From contig NZ_JAQNDL010000002.1 in NCBI RefSeq assembly GCF_028368995.1, positions 1,423,724 to 1,487,723 of the forward strand: a stretch of 64,000 nt of DNA, written 5' to 3'. The notes beneath the pieces are model-generated. The model searched no databases. It saw nothing but the letters and a program-made list of their open reading frames with translations, and was not told the DNA's origin. The stretch is from Nannocystis bainbridge. GTDB lineage: Bacteria > Myxococcota_A > Polyangia > Nannocystales > Nannocystaceae. Below, piece by piece: positions 16,805 through 25,748 of this stretch. The translations under genes were made by a program, and so were the position numbers. The first letter of the stretch is position 1; every line of letters begins with the position of its first letter.

Positions 16805-18625
16805 GTGTTCACCGCGCCGTTATCGCTTCGCTCGTTGTCGCTGGGGCTCGCCGGGCTCTCGTGCGGCCTGGTCTTTGGGGCATGTACGGCGCTGACCGAG
16901 TTCGCCGACTGCAAGCTCGACGAGGACTGCGCCGGCGCGGGCAACGGCTACGTGTGCGGCGCGGGCAACAAGTGCGTGCCGGGCGAGAGCGGGACCACCA
17001 CCGGCGATCCGGGCCCCGGCCCGACGACGTCGCTGCCCACTACCTCGACCACCGAGCCGCCGATCACGACCACGACAGGGACCGAGACCGATCCGATCAC
17101 GGGCACGAGCACCACCGAGACGGTCACGACGACCGACAGCGAGACCGACACCGAGACGACGACGACCGGCGGGCAGCTGGCCTGCACGAGCCACGGCGAG
17201 TGCGTGGCGGCCCTCGGCGGCGATCACGTGTGCGGCAAGACGGGCGTGTGCGTGTCGGCGCTGACGGCCGAGTGCCAGACGTTCCACTGGCCGGACGAAC
17301 AGCCGACCGACAAGGTCGTGTTCATCGGCTCGATCATGGCGACCTCGCCGCCGTTCGACGCGCTGGTGCTGCCGCTGCAGAACGCGGTCCAGCTGGCGGT
17401 CGAGGACTTCAACGCCAACACCGACCTGCCCGGCGAGTTCAAGATCGCGTGGATCGGCTGCGACGACGCGGGCTCCGGCGCGAAGGCGACGGCCGCGCTG
17501 ACGCACCTCGGCGAGACCATCGGCGCGCCGGTGGTGGTCGGGCCGATCTTCAGCGAGCTGGTGCTGCACCTGGCCGAGCAGGCCAAGGCCAGCGGGACGC
17601 TGCTGATCTCGCCGACGGCGTCGGCCAAGGAGATCACGGGGCTCGACGACGACGGCCTGGTGTGGCGCACCATCCCGAGCGACGTCTATCAGGCCAACGC
17701 GTTCGCCGATCGCATCCCGCAGCTGACGCCGAAGCCGGAGAAGGTCGCGCTGCTCTACAAAGACGACGCTTACGGCACCTCGATGCACGAGGACGCGGTC
17801 GACCGGCTGGAGCTCGACAACCCGGCCATCGAGGTCACGTCGCACGTGTACCCGAACCCGGTCGGCCTGACCGAGGCCCAGCTGCTGCAGCAGTATGGCA
17901 CGGTGATCGCCAACGCGTGGGGCAGCCCCGGCGATCACCCGGACACGATCGGCATCATCGGCACGACCGAGGCCACCCGCATCATCCTCGGCTTCATGAA
18001 CGCGTGGTCGGCCGAGAACCCCGATCCGCCGCTACCGCGCTTCGTCGTGTCGCACGGGGTCGTCGCGGCCTTGCCCGACCTCATCGCCGCCGCCCCGGGG
18101 CCGCTCAAGCCGGCGCTGCTGCAGATCACCGAGGGGGTCGCGCCGATCATCTTCGATGAGGCGAACTTCAACAACTTCAACATCCGCTACAAGATCCGCT
18201 TCAACGACCAGGCCCCGATCACGGCCGCGTCGCTCAGCTACGACGGCGCGATGGTGATGATGTTGGCGATGGCCGGCGTGCCCGAAGGCGAAACCGTGAC
18301 CGGCAAGGGCGTCGCCGCTGCGATCGCCAAGCTGGTCGACAAGGAAGAGGGCACCGCGGTCAGCTTCGGCGAGGTGATGGGCCTGTCGCTCACCTTCATC
18401 AAGAAGGCCCGCGACATCCTCGTGACCGGGGGGACAGTGGACCTCAAGGGCGTCAGCGGTGCGCTCGACTTCGACCTCGCGACCGGCGAGGTGCGCGTGA
18501 ACCTGCTCGGTTGGGGGATCGACGAGGACATGGGCATGCCCGGCTTCGGGGTGCTGGACCCCAAGCGCATGTACGTGCTGGCGCCCCCGCCGAGCACGGA
18601 GGGCATGTGGGTGGATCTACCGTAG
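16805..18625 (+). CDS. Periplasmic binding protein (leucine/branched-chain type) lipoprotein
   Basis: The product has about 606 residues. The lipobox is VFGAC, then a Cys-rich segment (CKLDEDCAGAG), a Thr-rich linker, a second Cys-rich segment (CTSHGECVAALGG), and a type I periplasmic binding fold (KVVFIGSIMATSPPF, GAPVVVGPIFSELVLHLAEQ, VALLYKDDAYGTS). These match the ligand-binding receptors of branched-chain amino acid transporters, but no permease or ATPase is nearby, so it more likely serves sensing by the flanking kinases; that is inference. GTG at 16805 has GGAGG six bases upstream, the same arrangement as the vWA lipoprotein; the frame also has TTG at 16787. Confidence 0.8.
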   Translation: MFTAPLSLRSLSLGLAGLSCGLVFGACTALTEFADCKLDEDCAGAGNGYVCGAGNKCVPGESGTTTGDPGPGPTTSLPTTSTTEPPITTTTGTETDPITGTSTTETVTTTDSETDTETTTTGGQLACTSHGECVAALGGDHVCGKTGVCVSALTAECQTFHWPDEQPTDKVVFIGSIMATSPPFDALVLPLQNAVQLAVEDFNANTDLPGEFKIAWIGCDDAGSGAKATAALTHLGETIGAPVVVGPIFSELVLHLAEQAKASGTLLISPTASAKEITGLDDDGLVWRTIPSDVYQANAFADRIPQLTPKPEKVALLYKDDAYGTSMHEDAVDRLELDNPAIEVTSHVYPNPVGLTEAQLLQQYGTVIANAWGSPGDHPDTIGIIGTTEATRIILGFMNAWSAENPDPPLPRFVVSHGVVAALPDLIAAAPGPLKPALLQITEGVAPIIFDEANFNNFNIRYKIRFNDQAPITAASLSYDGAMVMMLAMAGVPEGETVTGKGVAAAIAKLVDKEEGTAVSFGEVMGLSLTFIKKARDILVTGGTVDLKGVSGALDFDLATGEVRVNLLGWGIDEDMGMPGFGVLDPKRMYVLAPPPSTEGMWVDLP

Positions 18626-18652
18626 TGGGCGCCGTCGCTCCCGCGGTCGCGC

Positions 18653-18658
18653 TATAGT
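18653..18658 (+). promoter_or_regulatory. Possible -10 element (TATAGT) for the second kinase
   Basis: The same hexamer as upstream of the first kinase, 17 bp before the GTG start and in the 50-bp gap after the binding-protein gene. No -35 box is clear. Confidence 0.3.
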
Positions 18659-18659
18659 C

Positions 18660-18675
18660 GGAAGCTGAGGCTTCC
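18660..18675 (+). promoter_or_regulatory. Hairpin abutting the GTG start of the second kinase
   Basis: GGAAGC, loop TGAG, GCTTCC, ending one base before the GTG. It takes the place of a ribosome binding site and could limit translation. Confidence 0.35.
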
Positions 18676-20388
18676 GTGGAACCCAGTCGCTTCCGCCATT
18701 CCCTCGATCCGGCCCCCAGGGCGCGGATCGGGGGCAAGTATGAGATCGATCGCCTGATCGCTCGCGGCGGCGTCGGGGTGCTCTATCTGGCACGCGACCT
18801 CGAGAAGCAGCGCGAGGTCGTGATCAAGTTCCTCGCAGGGCACCTGGCCGGCGAAGAAGAAGCGAGCGCCCGCTTCGATCGCGAGGTCGAGCGCCTCGGG
18901 GCGATCCAGCACCCCAACATCGTCGAGGTCCTGGATCACGGGCACGAGAACGGGGCGCCGTTCCTGGTCATGGAGTACCTGTCGGGCGAGCCGCTGCTGA
19001 CGTACCTGAACCGCAGGGGCCACCTGCCGCTGGCGGAGTTCGTGCCGATCGCGGCGCAGATCCTGAAGGCTCTCGGCTACGCGCACGGACGCGGGCTGAT
19101 GCACCGCGACATCAAGCCTGCCAACATCATGCTCATCACCCGCAAGGGTCGGGCCAACTTCGTCAAGCTGCTCGACTTCGGCATGGCCAAGCTGGTCGAG
19201 GGCGAACGCGACATCACGTCGGAGCAGGTGCTCGGCACGGCCAACTACATGGCGCCGGAGCAGGTCCGCGGCGAGCCGCTCGACGAGCGCGTCGACGTGT
19301 ACGCGTGCGGCCTGCTGTTCTACCGCATGCTGGCGGGCGCGCTGCCGTTCGTGGCCGACAACAACTCGGCGCTGCTCTACAAGCAGGTCCACGAGCTGCC
19401 GCCGCCGCTGGCGGACAAGCTGCCGCCCGGCAGCGAGGTGCCGTCCGCGCTGGCGCAGCTGATCGATCGCTGCATCGCCAAGGACCCAGAGACGCGCCCG
19501 CTCGACGCCAACGTGCTGACCGAGGCGCTGGTCGCCTGCGTGCCGGCGCAGCTGTTCCGCCTGCCGCTGGCAGAGGGCGGCGATCCGAGCGCGACGGCGT
19601 CGACGCTGGCGATGACGCCGGAGCTGTCGCCGGCGATGAGCACGGCCGGGCGCGAGCTGCCGTCAGGGTCGATGCGGCCGATGTCCCGCAAGCGGCGACA
19701 GTCGGCGGTGGTGACCCGCAGCGTCAGCGGGGCCGACCTGACGCTCGACGGCGAGGGTCCTTCGATCACCGCGGCGATGCCGACGCAGTCGCCCAGCTCG
19801 GCGACGCGCTGGATCGCTATCGCAGCGGCGGTGCTGGCAGCCCTGGCGGTGGTGATCGTGATTCGGGGCGGCGGGGCAGGGGACGCGCCGAGCGCGGTCA
19901 CCGACAAGATCGATCCGTCGCGGGTGGCGGCGCGCCTCGATCAGGTCGACGCGCGGATCCTCGACGGTGATTTCGGCAGGGCGCGCGAGCAGCTCGAGGC
20001 GGTCCGCGATCAGCTGCACGCGCTGCCGGGAGGCGAGAGCCGGGCGTCGGCGCAGGAGCGCAAGATCGCGGTGCTCATCGGCCTGCAGGTGGCGCGGCAG
20101 TTCGAGCAGGCGGGCGACCGCGGCGCGGCCGAGAAGGCGTACCGCGACGTGCTGGTGCTCGACGGCGGCAACGTCGACGCGCGGGCCGGGATGGCCCGCG
20201 TGCAGGCGGGGCCGAAGCTGGCCGAGGTCGTGGAGCTCGAGGAGCCGAAGCCGAAGCCGAAGCCGAAGCCAAAGGCCGGCGAGGCCAAGCCGGCGACCAA
20301 GACCGGGGCGGCGAAGGCCGACCCCAAGCCCGATCTGCCGGCGAAGAAATCGACGGACTCGATCTTCCTGCCGACCAGCAAGAAGTGA
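18676..20388 (+). CDS. Hanks-type Ser/Thr protein kinase, paralog of the kinase at 14144
   Basis: The protein has 570 residues. The kinase domain has ARGGVGVLYLA, VVIKFL, HRDIKPAN (His143), DFGMAKL and APEQ, all intact. A Ser/Pro-rich region, one membrane helix (WIAIAAAVLAALAVVIVI) and an outer domain (RLDQVDARILDGDFGRAREQ) with a TPR-like pair of helices follow, then a Lys/Pro-rich tail (EPKPKPKPKPK) ending IFLPTSKK; the first kinase ends similarly (GGIFLPVGGNK). The close match over kinase, outer domain and tail shows a local duplication with the TPR and binding-protein genes between. It converges on the CPBP gene with nine bases between stops. The start is GTG at 18676, directly after a small hairpin. 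Confidence 0.9.
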   Translation: MEPSRFRHSLDPAPRARIGGKYEIDRLIARGGVGVLYLARDLEKQREVVIKFLAGHLAGEEEASARFDREVERLGAIQHPNIVEVLDHGHENGAPFLVMEYLSGEPLLTYLNRRGHLPLAEFVPIAAQILKALGYAHGRGLMHRDIKPANIMLITRKGRANFVKLLDFGMAKLVEGERDITSEQVLGTANYMAPEQVRGEPLDERVDVYACGLLFYRMLAGALPFVADNNSALLYKQVHELPPPLADKLPPGSEVPSALAQLIDRCIAKDPETRPLDANVLTEALVACVPAQLFRLPLAEGGDPSATASTLAMTPELSPAMSTAGRELPSGSMRPMSRKRRQSAVVTRSVSGADLTLDGEGPSITAAMPTQSPSSATRWIAIAAAVLAALAVVIVIRGGGAGDAPSAVTDKIDPSRVAARLDQVDARILDGDFGRAREQLEAVRDQLHALPGGESRASAQERKIAVLIGLQVARQFEQAGDRGAAEKAYRDVLVLDGGNVDARAGMARVQAGPKLAEVVELEEPKPKPKPKPKAGEAKPATKTGAAKADPKPDLPAKKSTDSIFLPTSKK

Positions 20389-20397
20389 CAGCGCCAC

Positions 20398-21153
20398 TCA
20401 GCCGTGCAGGCTGAGCACGTAGACGTCGTAGAGCGCGTGGGTCCAGGCGGCCACGGCGAAGCCGCGCAGCTGATAGATGAGGGCGAAGAACAGGCCGGCG
20501 AGGGTGCGGTAGACGAAGGCGGCGTAGGTGAAGGGCTCGCCCGCGGGGCCGACGTGGTGCGCGAGGCTGAAGATCAGCGACGACAGCACGAGGGCGCCGA
20601 GCCAGGCCCGCCGCCGGCCGGTCAGGCCCGACAACAGAAAGCCGATGCCGCCCATGCCGATCACGCGGAAGATGAGCTCCTCGTGCAGGCCGGCGCCGGC
20701 GGAGATGACGGCGATGTCGGCGACGCTGGTGCGGGCCTGGATCGCCAGGCCGGGCACGAGCTCGGCGAAGCGGTGGATCACGAGCAGGATGAGGGTGCCC
20801 ATGGTCGAGGCGTAGAAGCCCGACTCGACCAGCATCGGCACGAACCGCTGGGGACTGAAGCGGCCGTAGCTGCGCAGGATGACGAGGATCGCGGCGTAGC
20901 CGAGCAGCCCCGCCCCGAGCGCGGCCATGTAGTTGCCGAGGTCGCGGGCGCACAGCTCGATCAGCGACTTGGTGACGAAATCGACGCCGTTGAGCCCGAG
21001 ACCGCCGGAGCCGAGGATCCCGAGCTGATAGACGAGCAACAGCGGGAACACGAGGACGGCGCTGGTGAACGGATCGATCCGCGCCGAGAAATGGTCCCAG
21101 AAGGCGCTCCGCGCGCGAGGCGGCGGCGGCCGAGGCGGCTGTGCACGGGCCAT
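20398..21153 (-). CDS. CPBP-family intramembrane glutamic protease
   Basis: The protein has 251 residues and about seven hydrophobic helices. The three CPBP (CAAX protease / bacteriocin-processing) motifs are present: HEELIFR (the Glu pair and Arg), FSLAHH, and WTHALYD. In bacteria such proteases act in the inner membrane on largely unknown substrates, some in bacteriocin immunity or in anti-sigma factor cleavage. The N-terminus is Pro/Arg-rich. The start is ATG at 21153. Upstream lie the hairpin repeats at 21443-21707, which separate it from the zinc-ribbon gene read in the same direction. Confidence 0.85.
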   Translation of the reverse strand: MARAQPPRPPPPRARSAFWDHFSARIDPFTSAVLVFPLLLVYQLGILGSGGLGLNGVDFVTKSLIELCARDLGNYMAALGAGLLGYAAILVILRSYGRFSPQRFVPMLVESGFYASTMGTLILLVIHRFAELVPGLAIQARTSVADIAVISAGAGLHEELIFRVIGMGGIGFLLSGLTGRRRAWLGALVLSSLIFSLAHHVGPAGEPFTYAAFVYRTLAGLFFALIYQLRGFAVAAWTHALYDVYVLSLHG

Positions 21154-21442
21154 GTCCAGCCAAGCCTGCGCGAGCCAGCGTCAGCCGCCAAGCAATCGGC
21201 CAAAACGACCCGGCTGCGGGGAGAGAGCCCGGCGGACCCGGGGAGTGCGCCGGGGCGGCCAGGCGCGGCGGCGGGGCGGCGCGCATTTGCGCGGGAGCCG
21301 GGAGCGCGAAATCGGGCGGCGCGTGACGGCCAAGAGGCAGCGGGCCCTGGGGGCGCGGTTTGGAGCGTTGCGCGGGCTCGCGTGACGAGCGGCCGACGGG
21401 CGCGGTCTGGGGGCGCTGCACCGGCCAATGTGGCCGAGAGCG
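21154..21442. other. Intergenic stretch before the hairpin repeats
   Basis: No supportable gene. The end nearest the repeats (about 21385-21440) has a degenerate copy of the 60-bp unit. Confidence 0.4.
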
Positions 21443-21707
21443 GCGAGCCCCGACGGGCAGGGCTCGGAGTTGCTGCGTGGACCAGTGTGGCGACCAAACG
21501 CAGCGAGCCCCGACGGGTTGGGCTCCGAACTGCTCGGTCAGCGTGGCGACCAACGCAGCGAGCCCCGACGGGCGGGGCTCGGAGCGCTGCATGGGTCAGC
21601 GTGGCGACCAGACGTAGGCGAGCCCTGAGGGGCGGGGCTCGGAGCGCTGCAGTGGTCAGCGTGGCGACCAAACGCAGCGAGCCCCGACGGGCGGGGCTCG
21701 GAGCGGG
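21443..21707. repeat. Five tandem units of about 60 bp, each with a strong hairpin
   Basis: Units begin near 21443, 21503, 21558, 21618 and 21677. Each carries CGAGCCCCG, loop ACGGG, CGGGGCTCG (or a close variant), a 9-bp stem. Between hairpins runs a shared spacer with GTGGCGACCA. Directly downstream of the zinc-ribbon gene on the minus strand, the array could stop its transcript. The repeats are unlike the 14-bp family. Confidence 0.8.
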
Positions 21708-21716
21708 CGCGGGGAG

Positions 21717-23129
21717 CTACTTGCGCTTCCCGGGCTTTTTGACGGGCTTCTTGGCGGCCGGCTTCTTGGCAGCCGGCTTCTTCGCCGCGGGCTTCTTCGC
21801 CGCGGGCTTCTTGGCCACGGGCTTCTTGGCGGCCGGCTTCTTCTTCGCGGCGGCCTTCTTCGCGGCGGCCTTCTTGGCGATCGGCTTCTTCGGGGCCGGC
21901 TTCTTGGCGGCGGCCTTCTTGACGATCGGCTTCTTCGCCGCGGGCTTCTTGGCGACCGGCTTCTTCGCCGCGGGCTTCTTGGCGACTGGCTTCTTCGCCG
22001 GGGTCTTCTTGGCGACCGGCTTCTTCGCCGCCGGCTTCTTCGCGACCGGCTTCTGCTTCTTGGCCTTCTCGGCTTCCTTGACCTTCTTGGCCTTCTCGCC
22101 CTCTTTTTGCTTCTTGGCCTTCTCTTTGGCCTTTTCGGCGTCCTTGGCCTTCTTCGCCTTGTCGGCCTCCTTGGCCTTTCGGCCGGCCTCCTTCTCGGCG
22201 ACCTTCTTGACCTTCTCGGCCTCCTGGGCCTTCTTGCGGTCCTCGGCCTCGCGCTTGGCGGACTCCTTGGCCTCGATGGCGTCTTGCTTCTTCTGCTCGG
22301 CGTCGAGGCGCTTCTGCTCGGCGGCGCGGGTGCGCTCCTCTTCCTTGCGGCGCTTCTCGTCTTCCTTGGCCTGCTTGGCGGCGTTGCGGGCCTGCTCTTT
22401 TTCGAGCTTCAGGCGCTCGCGGTCCTCTTCCTTGCGGCGCTTCTCGTCTTCCTTCTCCTTGCGCTTGCGGTCGCGCTCGGACTCGCGGCGGACGCGGTCT
22501 TCCTCGCGGCGCTGGGCCTCCAGGACCTTGCGCTGCTCGGCGGCGGCCCGCTTCTCGGCGTCTTCTTCGGCCTGGCGGCGCTCGCGCTGGGCGGCGATCT
22601 CCTCGGGCGAGGGGCCCATCTCGAGGCCCAGCAGCTGGCGGACTTCGTCGCCCGAGACCCGCTCGCCGCGGCGCTCGTCCGCCGTCTCGCCCCGGCCGTG
22701 GACCAGGAGTCGCGCGAGATCGCTGCGGAACATCAACTCCGCCTTGTTATCGCCCATCAGCTCGCTGACGTAGCCGACGCCGAACGTGGGATGGACGATG
22801 ATCTGATGGAGCTGGAGAAGCGCCTTGGGGCTGTACCGAACGGCGTTATTCACGTCGTACGTGTGGACCCCGTCGAGCCAGGACAATTTCTTCATACTCT
22901 TGCGCCGGGACACGCTCAGCGGCTCCGGGCTCTCGTCGTCCCGGCCCCGCGGAGGCTTGAAGGAGTGGATATCGCCGCAGACGCCGCACTGAACGCGGCG
23001 AATTTCGTCGCCGTAGCTCTCGAGGATGACGTGCGTGGTATCGGCGCGACACTTGGGGCAGTAGGCCTCAGTTTCGCCGCCGTTCGAGCTCTGGTTGCCA
23101 CCAAAGTGGCTCTCGAAGATCTGGTCCAT
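21717..23129 (-). CDS. Zinc-ribbon protein with coiled coil and histone H1-like Lys/Ala/Pro tail
   Basis: The product has 470 residues. A zinc ribbon (Cys24, Cys27, Cys48, Cys51) is followed by a small beta domain with HPTFGVGYVSEL, a pattern seen with such ribbons in myxobacterial proteins. A highly charged Glu/Lys/Arg coiled coil follows (about 175-345), and the last 125 residues are repeats of AKKPVAKKPAAKK, as in histone H1-like and HU-tail proteins. The tail should bind DNA or RNA without sequence preference. Good ribosome binding sequence GGAG lies nine bases before ATG 23129. The role is probably nucleoid- or RNA-associated; this is inferred from composition. Confidence 0.8.
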   Translation of the reverse strand: MDQIFESHFGGNQSSNGGETEAYCPKCRADTTHVILESYGDEIRRVQCGVCGDIHSFKPPRGRDDESPEPLSVSRRKSMKKLSWLDGVHTYDVNNAVRYSPKALLQLHQIIVHPTFGVGYVSELMGDNKAELMFRSDLARLLVHGRGETADERRGERVSGDEVRQLLGLEMGPSPEEIAAQRERRQAEEDAEKRAAAEQRKVLEAQRREEDRVRRESERDRKRKEKEDEKRRKEEDRERLKLEKEQARNAAKQAKEDEKRRKEEERTRAAEQKRLDAEQKKQDAIEAKESAKREAEDRKKAQEAEKVKKVAEKEAGRKAKEADKAKKAKDAEKAKEKAKKQKEGEKAKKVKEAEKAKKQKPVAKKPAAKKPVAKKTPAKKPVAKKPAAKKPVAKKPAAKKPIVKKAAAKKPAPKKPIAKKAAAKKAAAKKKPAAKKPVAKKPAAKKPAAKKPAAKKPAAKKPVKKPGKRK

Positions 23130-23220
23130 GGCTTAATCTCCGGACCGAAGCCGCTGGGCCAGTGACGTAGCATGCCCGGATTTGGAAGTACAAGCCCAAA
23201 CGAAAGGATTTTGCCGAACC

Positions 23221-23244
23221 GGACCTGTCCGACCGGGCAGGCCA
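23221..23244. repeat. 14-bp repeat pair upstream of the zinc-ribbon gene
   Basis: GGACCTGTCC, spacer GACC, GGGCAGGCCA. A single unit, GGACAGGTCC, lies at 23350-23359, close to the stop of the next gene. Confidence 0.5.
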
Positions 23245-23365
23245 CGGCCGATGCTCATAAGGCCGTCCGCTCGCGCGATTGTCTGCAAGGGCCGCGAGTG
23301 CCCGCGATTCTCGGGTTTGGAGCGGGAGTCTCTTGGATCCGTGCCCATGGGACAGGTCCTCCGGG

Positions 23366-24208
23366 TCATACGGAAAGCGGCGGATCGCCCTCGCTGGTGC
23401 CCGCAGCGCCGCTCCCCCGCGCTCGCCCGAACTCTTCGCCGTGGCCCTCGCCAGGCTCGAGGCCCATCGTCTGCATCAGCTTGCGAACGTCGGTGACGGT
23501 GCCTTTGGCCCGATCGGCGAGCGTTCCGAGCTCGCGGCAGACGACGCGGAATGCGCGGCCGTACTCGCCCGCCTGCGCGGCGATGATGTTGCCGTTGAGC
23601 GCCAGCAGCTGCAGTCGGCGGGCGACGTCGTCGAGGAAATGGATCACGCCCTCCATGCCGTCGGCGGCCTCCTCCTGGGCCGCCGTGCGCTGCTCGACGC
23701 CGATCCGCGCCGCCGCGACCAGCGACTCGTAGAAGGACTGCTCCGACTGGAACGCCTCGATCATGCCGATCGGGGCCGTCTCGTCGGGCGAGGTGGTCGG
23801 GTAGAGCGGGCGCGCGGTGACCAGGTAGACGAGGCCGTTGCGCTTCAGCGAGCCCTTGAAGATCTCGCGCTTTCGCAGCACCACGTCGACAAGCTCGGCG
23901 TCGGCGTAACCGCCGATTTCACCGGGCTTGCCGACGCCGAGGGCCGACGTCGAGGCGATCCGGCGGTTGCCGTGGTAGAGCGTGATGCCGAGGCTCGTGG
24001 CGCGGGCGAGCAGCGGCAGCAGGGTGTTGTCCTGATCGAGGACGGTGTCGCCCGCGCGCAGGCGACCCTCGACGCGGTGCAGCCGACCGAGCCGCCGGAT
24101 CACGTTGTCGCACAGCTCGGTGGCCGAGACCCCCCGGTCGAGGATGCGGCGCCGGATCACCGACCACACCGCGTTGAAGATCTGGGTCTCGGTCGTCATT
24201 TCGCTCAC
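23366..24208 (-). CDS. Soluble methyl-accepting-type sensor
   Basis: The protein has 280 residues. The N-terminal 170 resemble a Cache-like sensing domain (LGITLYHGNRRIASTS, GLVYLVTARPLYPT). The C-terminus has a short version of the conserved chemoreceptor hairpin, LLALNGNIIAAQAGEYGRAF and ELGTLADRAK, corresponding to the LALNAAIEAARAGE tip that docks CheA/CheW. There is no transmembrane helix and the signalling coiled coil is far shorter than in true receptors, so it may be a regulator more than a receptor. The start is GTG at 24208 or ATG at 24199. It is divergent from gltX. Confidence 0.7.
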   Translation of the reverse strand: MSEMTTETQIFNAVWSVIRRRILDRGVSATELCDNVIRRLGRLHRVEGRLRAGDTVLDQDNTLLPLLARATSLGITLYHGNRRIASTSALGVGKPGEIGGYADAELVDVVLRKREIFKGSLKRNGLVYLVTARPLYPTTSPDETAPIGMIEAFQSEQSFYESLVAAARIGVEQRTAAQEEAADGMEGVIHFLDDVARRLQLLALNGNIIAAQAGEYGRAFRVVCRELGTLADRAKGTVTDVRKLMQTMGLEPGEGHGEEFGRARGSGAAGTSEGDPPLSV

Positions 24209-24255
24209 GTACCCGCAGTGTACTGGGCCCTGCGGCCCCGTGGTAGGAGCCCGTC

Positions 24256-25746
24256 ATGACTGCACAAGACGGCGCGCGGCCGCCTGGGCGCCTGCCTCCG
24301 CGCGTGCGGATCGCCCCGAGCCCGACCGGCGACCCGCACGTCGGCACGGCCTACATCGCCCTGTTCAACTACGTGTTCGCCCGCAAGTACGGCGGCACCT
24401 TCATCCTCCGGATCGAGGACACCGATCAGGAGCGCTACACCGCCGGCAGCGAAGCGGCCATCTTCGAGGCGCTGCGCTGGCTCGGGCTCGAGTGGGACGA
24501 GGGCCCCGACGTCGGCGGCCCGCACGGCCCGTACCGCCAGTCGGAGCGGCTGCCGCTGTACCGGCGGGAGATCCAGAAGCTGGTCGAGAAGGGCGAGGCG
24601 TACCCGTGCTTCTGCACCAAGGACCGGCTCGATCAGCTGCGGCGCGAGCAAATCGCGGCCAAGCAGTCGACGCTCGGCTACGACGGCAAGTGTCGCTCGC
24701 TTTCGCCCGCCGAGGCCTCGGCGCGCATGGCCGCCGGCGAGGCCCACGTGGTCCGGCTGCGCGTGCCCGACGACGGTGAGACCGTGTTCGTCGACCACCT
24801 GCGCGGCGAGCTGCGGTTCGAGAACCGGCTCATCGACGATCAGGTGCTGTTCAAGTCGGACGGCTTCCCGACCTACCACCTGGCCAACGTGGTCGACGAC
24901 CATCACATGGGCGTGACCCACGTGATCCGCGGCGAGGAGTGGATCACTTCGACGCCGAAGCACGTGCTGCTCTACCGGGCCTTCGGCTGGGACGCGCCCG
25001 AGTTCTTCCACCTCGGCCTGCTGCGCAACGAGGACAAGTCGAAGCTCTCGAAGCGCAAGAACCCGGTCTCGGTGTTCCACTACCGCGACCTCGGCTACCT
25101 GCCCGAGACCCTGCTGAACTTCATGGCCTGCCTCGGCTACAGCATGGGCGAGGACCGCGAGCGCTTCACGGTCGACGAGATGATCGCCCACTTCGACTGG
25201 TCGCGCGTCAGCGCCGGCGGGCCGGTGTTCGACCAGAAGAAGCTCGAGGCGTTCGACGGCGCCGACATCCGGGCGATGTCGGTCGACACGCTCTACGACC
25301 GGCTGATGGAGCGCACCCTGTCGCGCGAGCGCATGCTGCCGCTCCTGGCCCAGGCGCAGGAGCGGGTCAACCGGCTCGACGACTTCATCCCGTACCTGAC
25401 CTTCTTCTTCGGCGGCAGCCTCGACTACGGGCCGGTGCTCGACAAGCTCAAGGTCAAGGACCGCACCCCGGCCGAGGTCGCGACCACGCTCGAGGCGTTC
25501 GCGCAGGACATCGAGCGCGACGCCGAGGCCCGCGCCTTCACGGCGACCGCCCTCGACGCGTTCGCGCGCGGGTTCTGCCAGCGGAGCGGGTGGAAGAACA
25601 AGGACCTGTTCATGCTGCTGCGGATCGCCATCACCGGCCGCACCGCCTCGCCGTCGCTGTTCGACACCATGGCGCTGTGCGGCAAGGACCGCTGCCGCCT
25701 GCGCCTGCGCGACGTCGTCACGCTGCTGCGGGCGCAGCCGGGCTGA
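24256..25746 (+). CDS. gltX: Glutamyl-tRNA synthetase
   Basis: The enzyme has 496 residues and charges tRNA-Glu with glutamate (and perhaps tRNA-Gln, depending on the genome). Class I signatures are clear: PSPTGDPHVGTA (HIGH motif region) near residue 22, LRIEDTDQER, and KLSKRKN (KMSKS) near residue 260. Length is normal for bacterial GluRS. AGGAG six bases before ATG 24256 fixes the start. It converges on a cyclase gene with a six-unit 14-bp array between. No partner genes of translation are adjacent. Confidence 0.97.
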   Translation: MTAQDGARPPGRLPPRVRIAPSPTGDPHVGTAYIALFNYVFARKYGGTFILRIEDTDQERYTAGSEAAIFEALRWLGLEWDEGPDVGGPHGPYRQSERLPLYRREIQKLVEKGEAYPCFCTKDRLDQLRREQIAAKQSTLGYDGKCRSLSPAEASARMAAGEAHVVRLRVPDDGETVFVDHLRGELRFENRLIDDQVLFKSDGFPTYHLANVVDDHHMGVTHVIRGEEWITSTPKHVLLYRAFGWDAPEFFHLGLLRNEDKSKLSKRKNPVSVFHYRDLGYLPETLLNFMACLGYSMGEDRERFTVDEMIAHFDWSRVSAGGPVFDQKKLEAFDGADIRAMSVDTLYDRLMERTLSRERMLPLLAQAQERVNRLDDFIPYLTFFFGGSLDYGPVLDKLKVKDRTPAEVATTLEAFAQDIERDAEARAFTATALDAFARGFCQRSGWKNKDLFMLLRIAITGRTASPSLFDTMALCGKDRCRLRLRDVVTLLRAQPG

Positions 25747-25748
25747 TA

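Noticed and set aside
21141..21617. Short genes over the 60-bp hairpin repeats
   Set aside because: All frames are open because of the repeat composition; no conserved protein.
20404..22773. Long plus-strand protein over the CPBP and histone-like genes
   Set aside because: It is the mirror of real minus-strand genes; its Ala/Gly/Phe repeats are the complement of the Lys/Ala/Pro tail.
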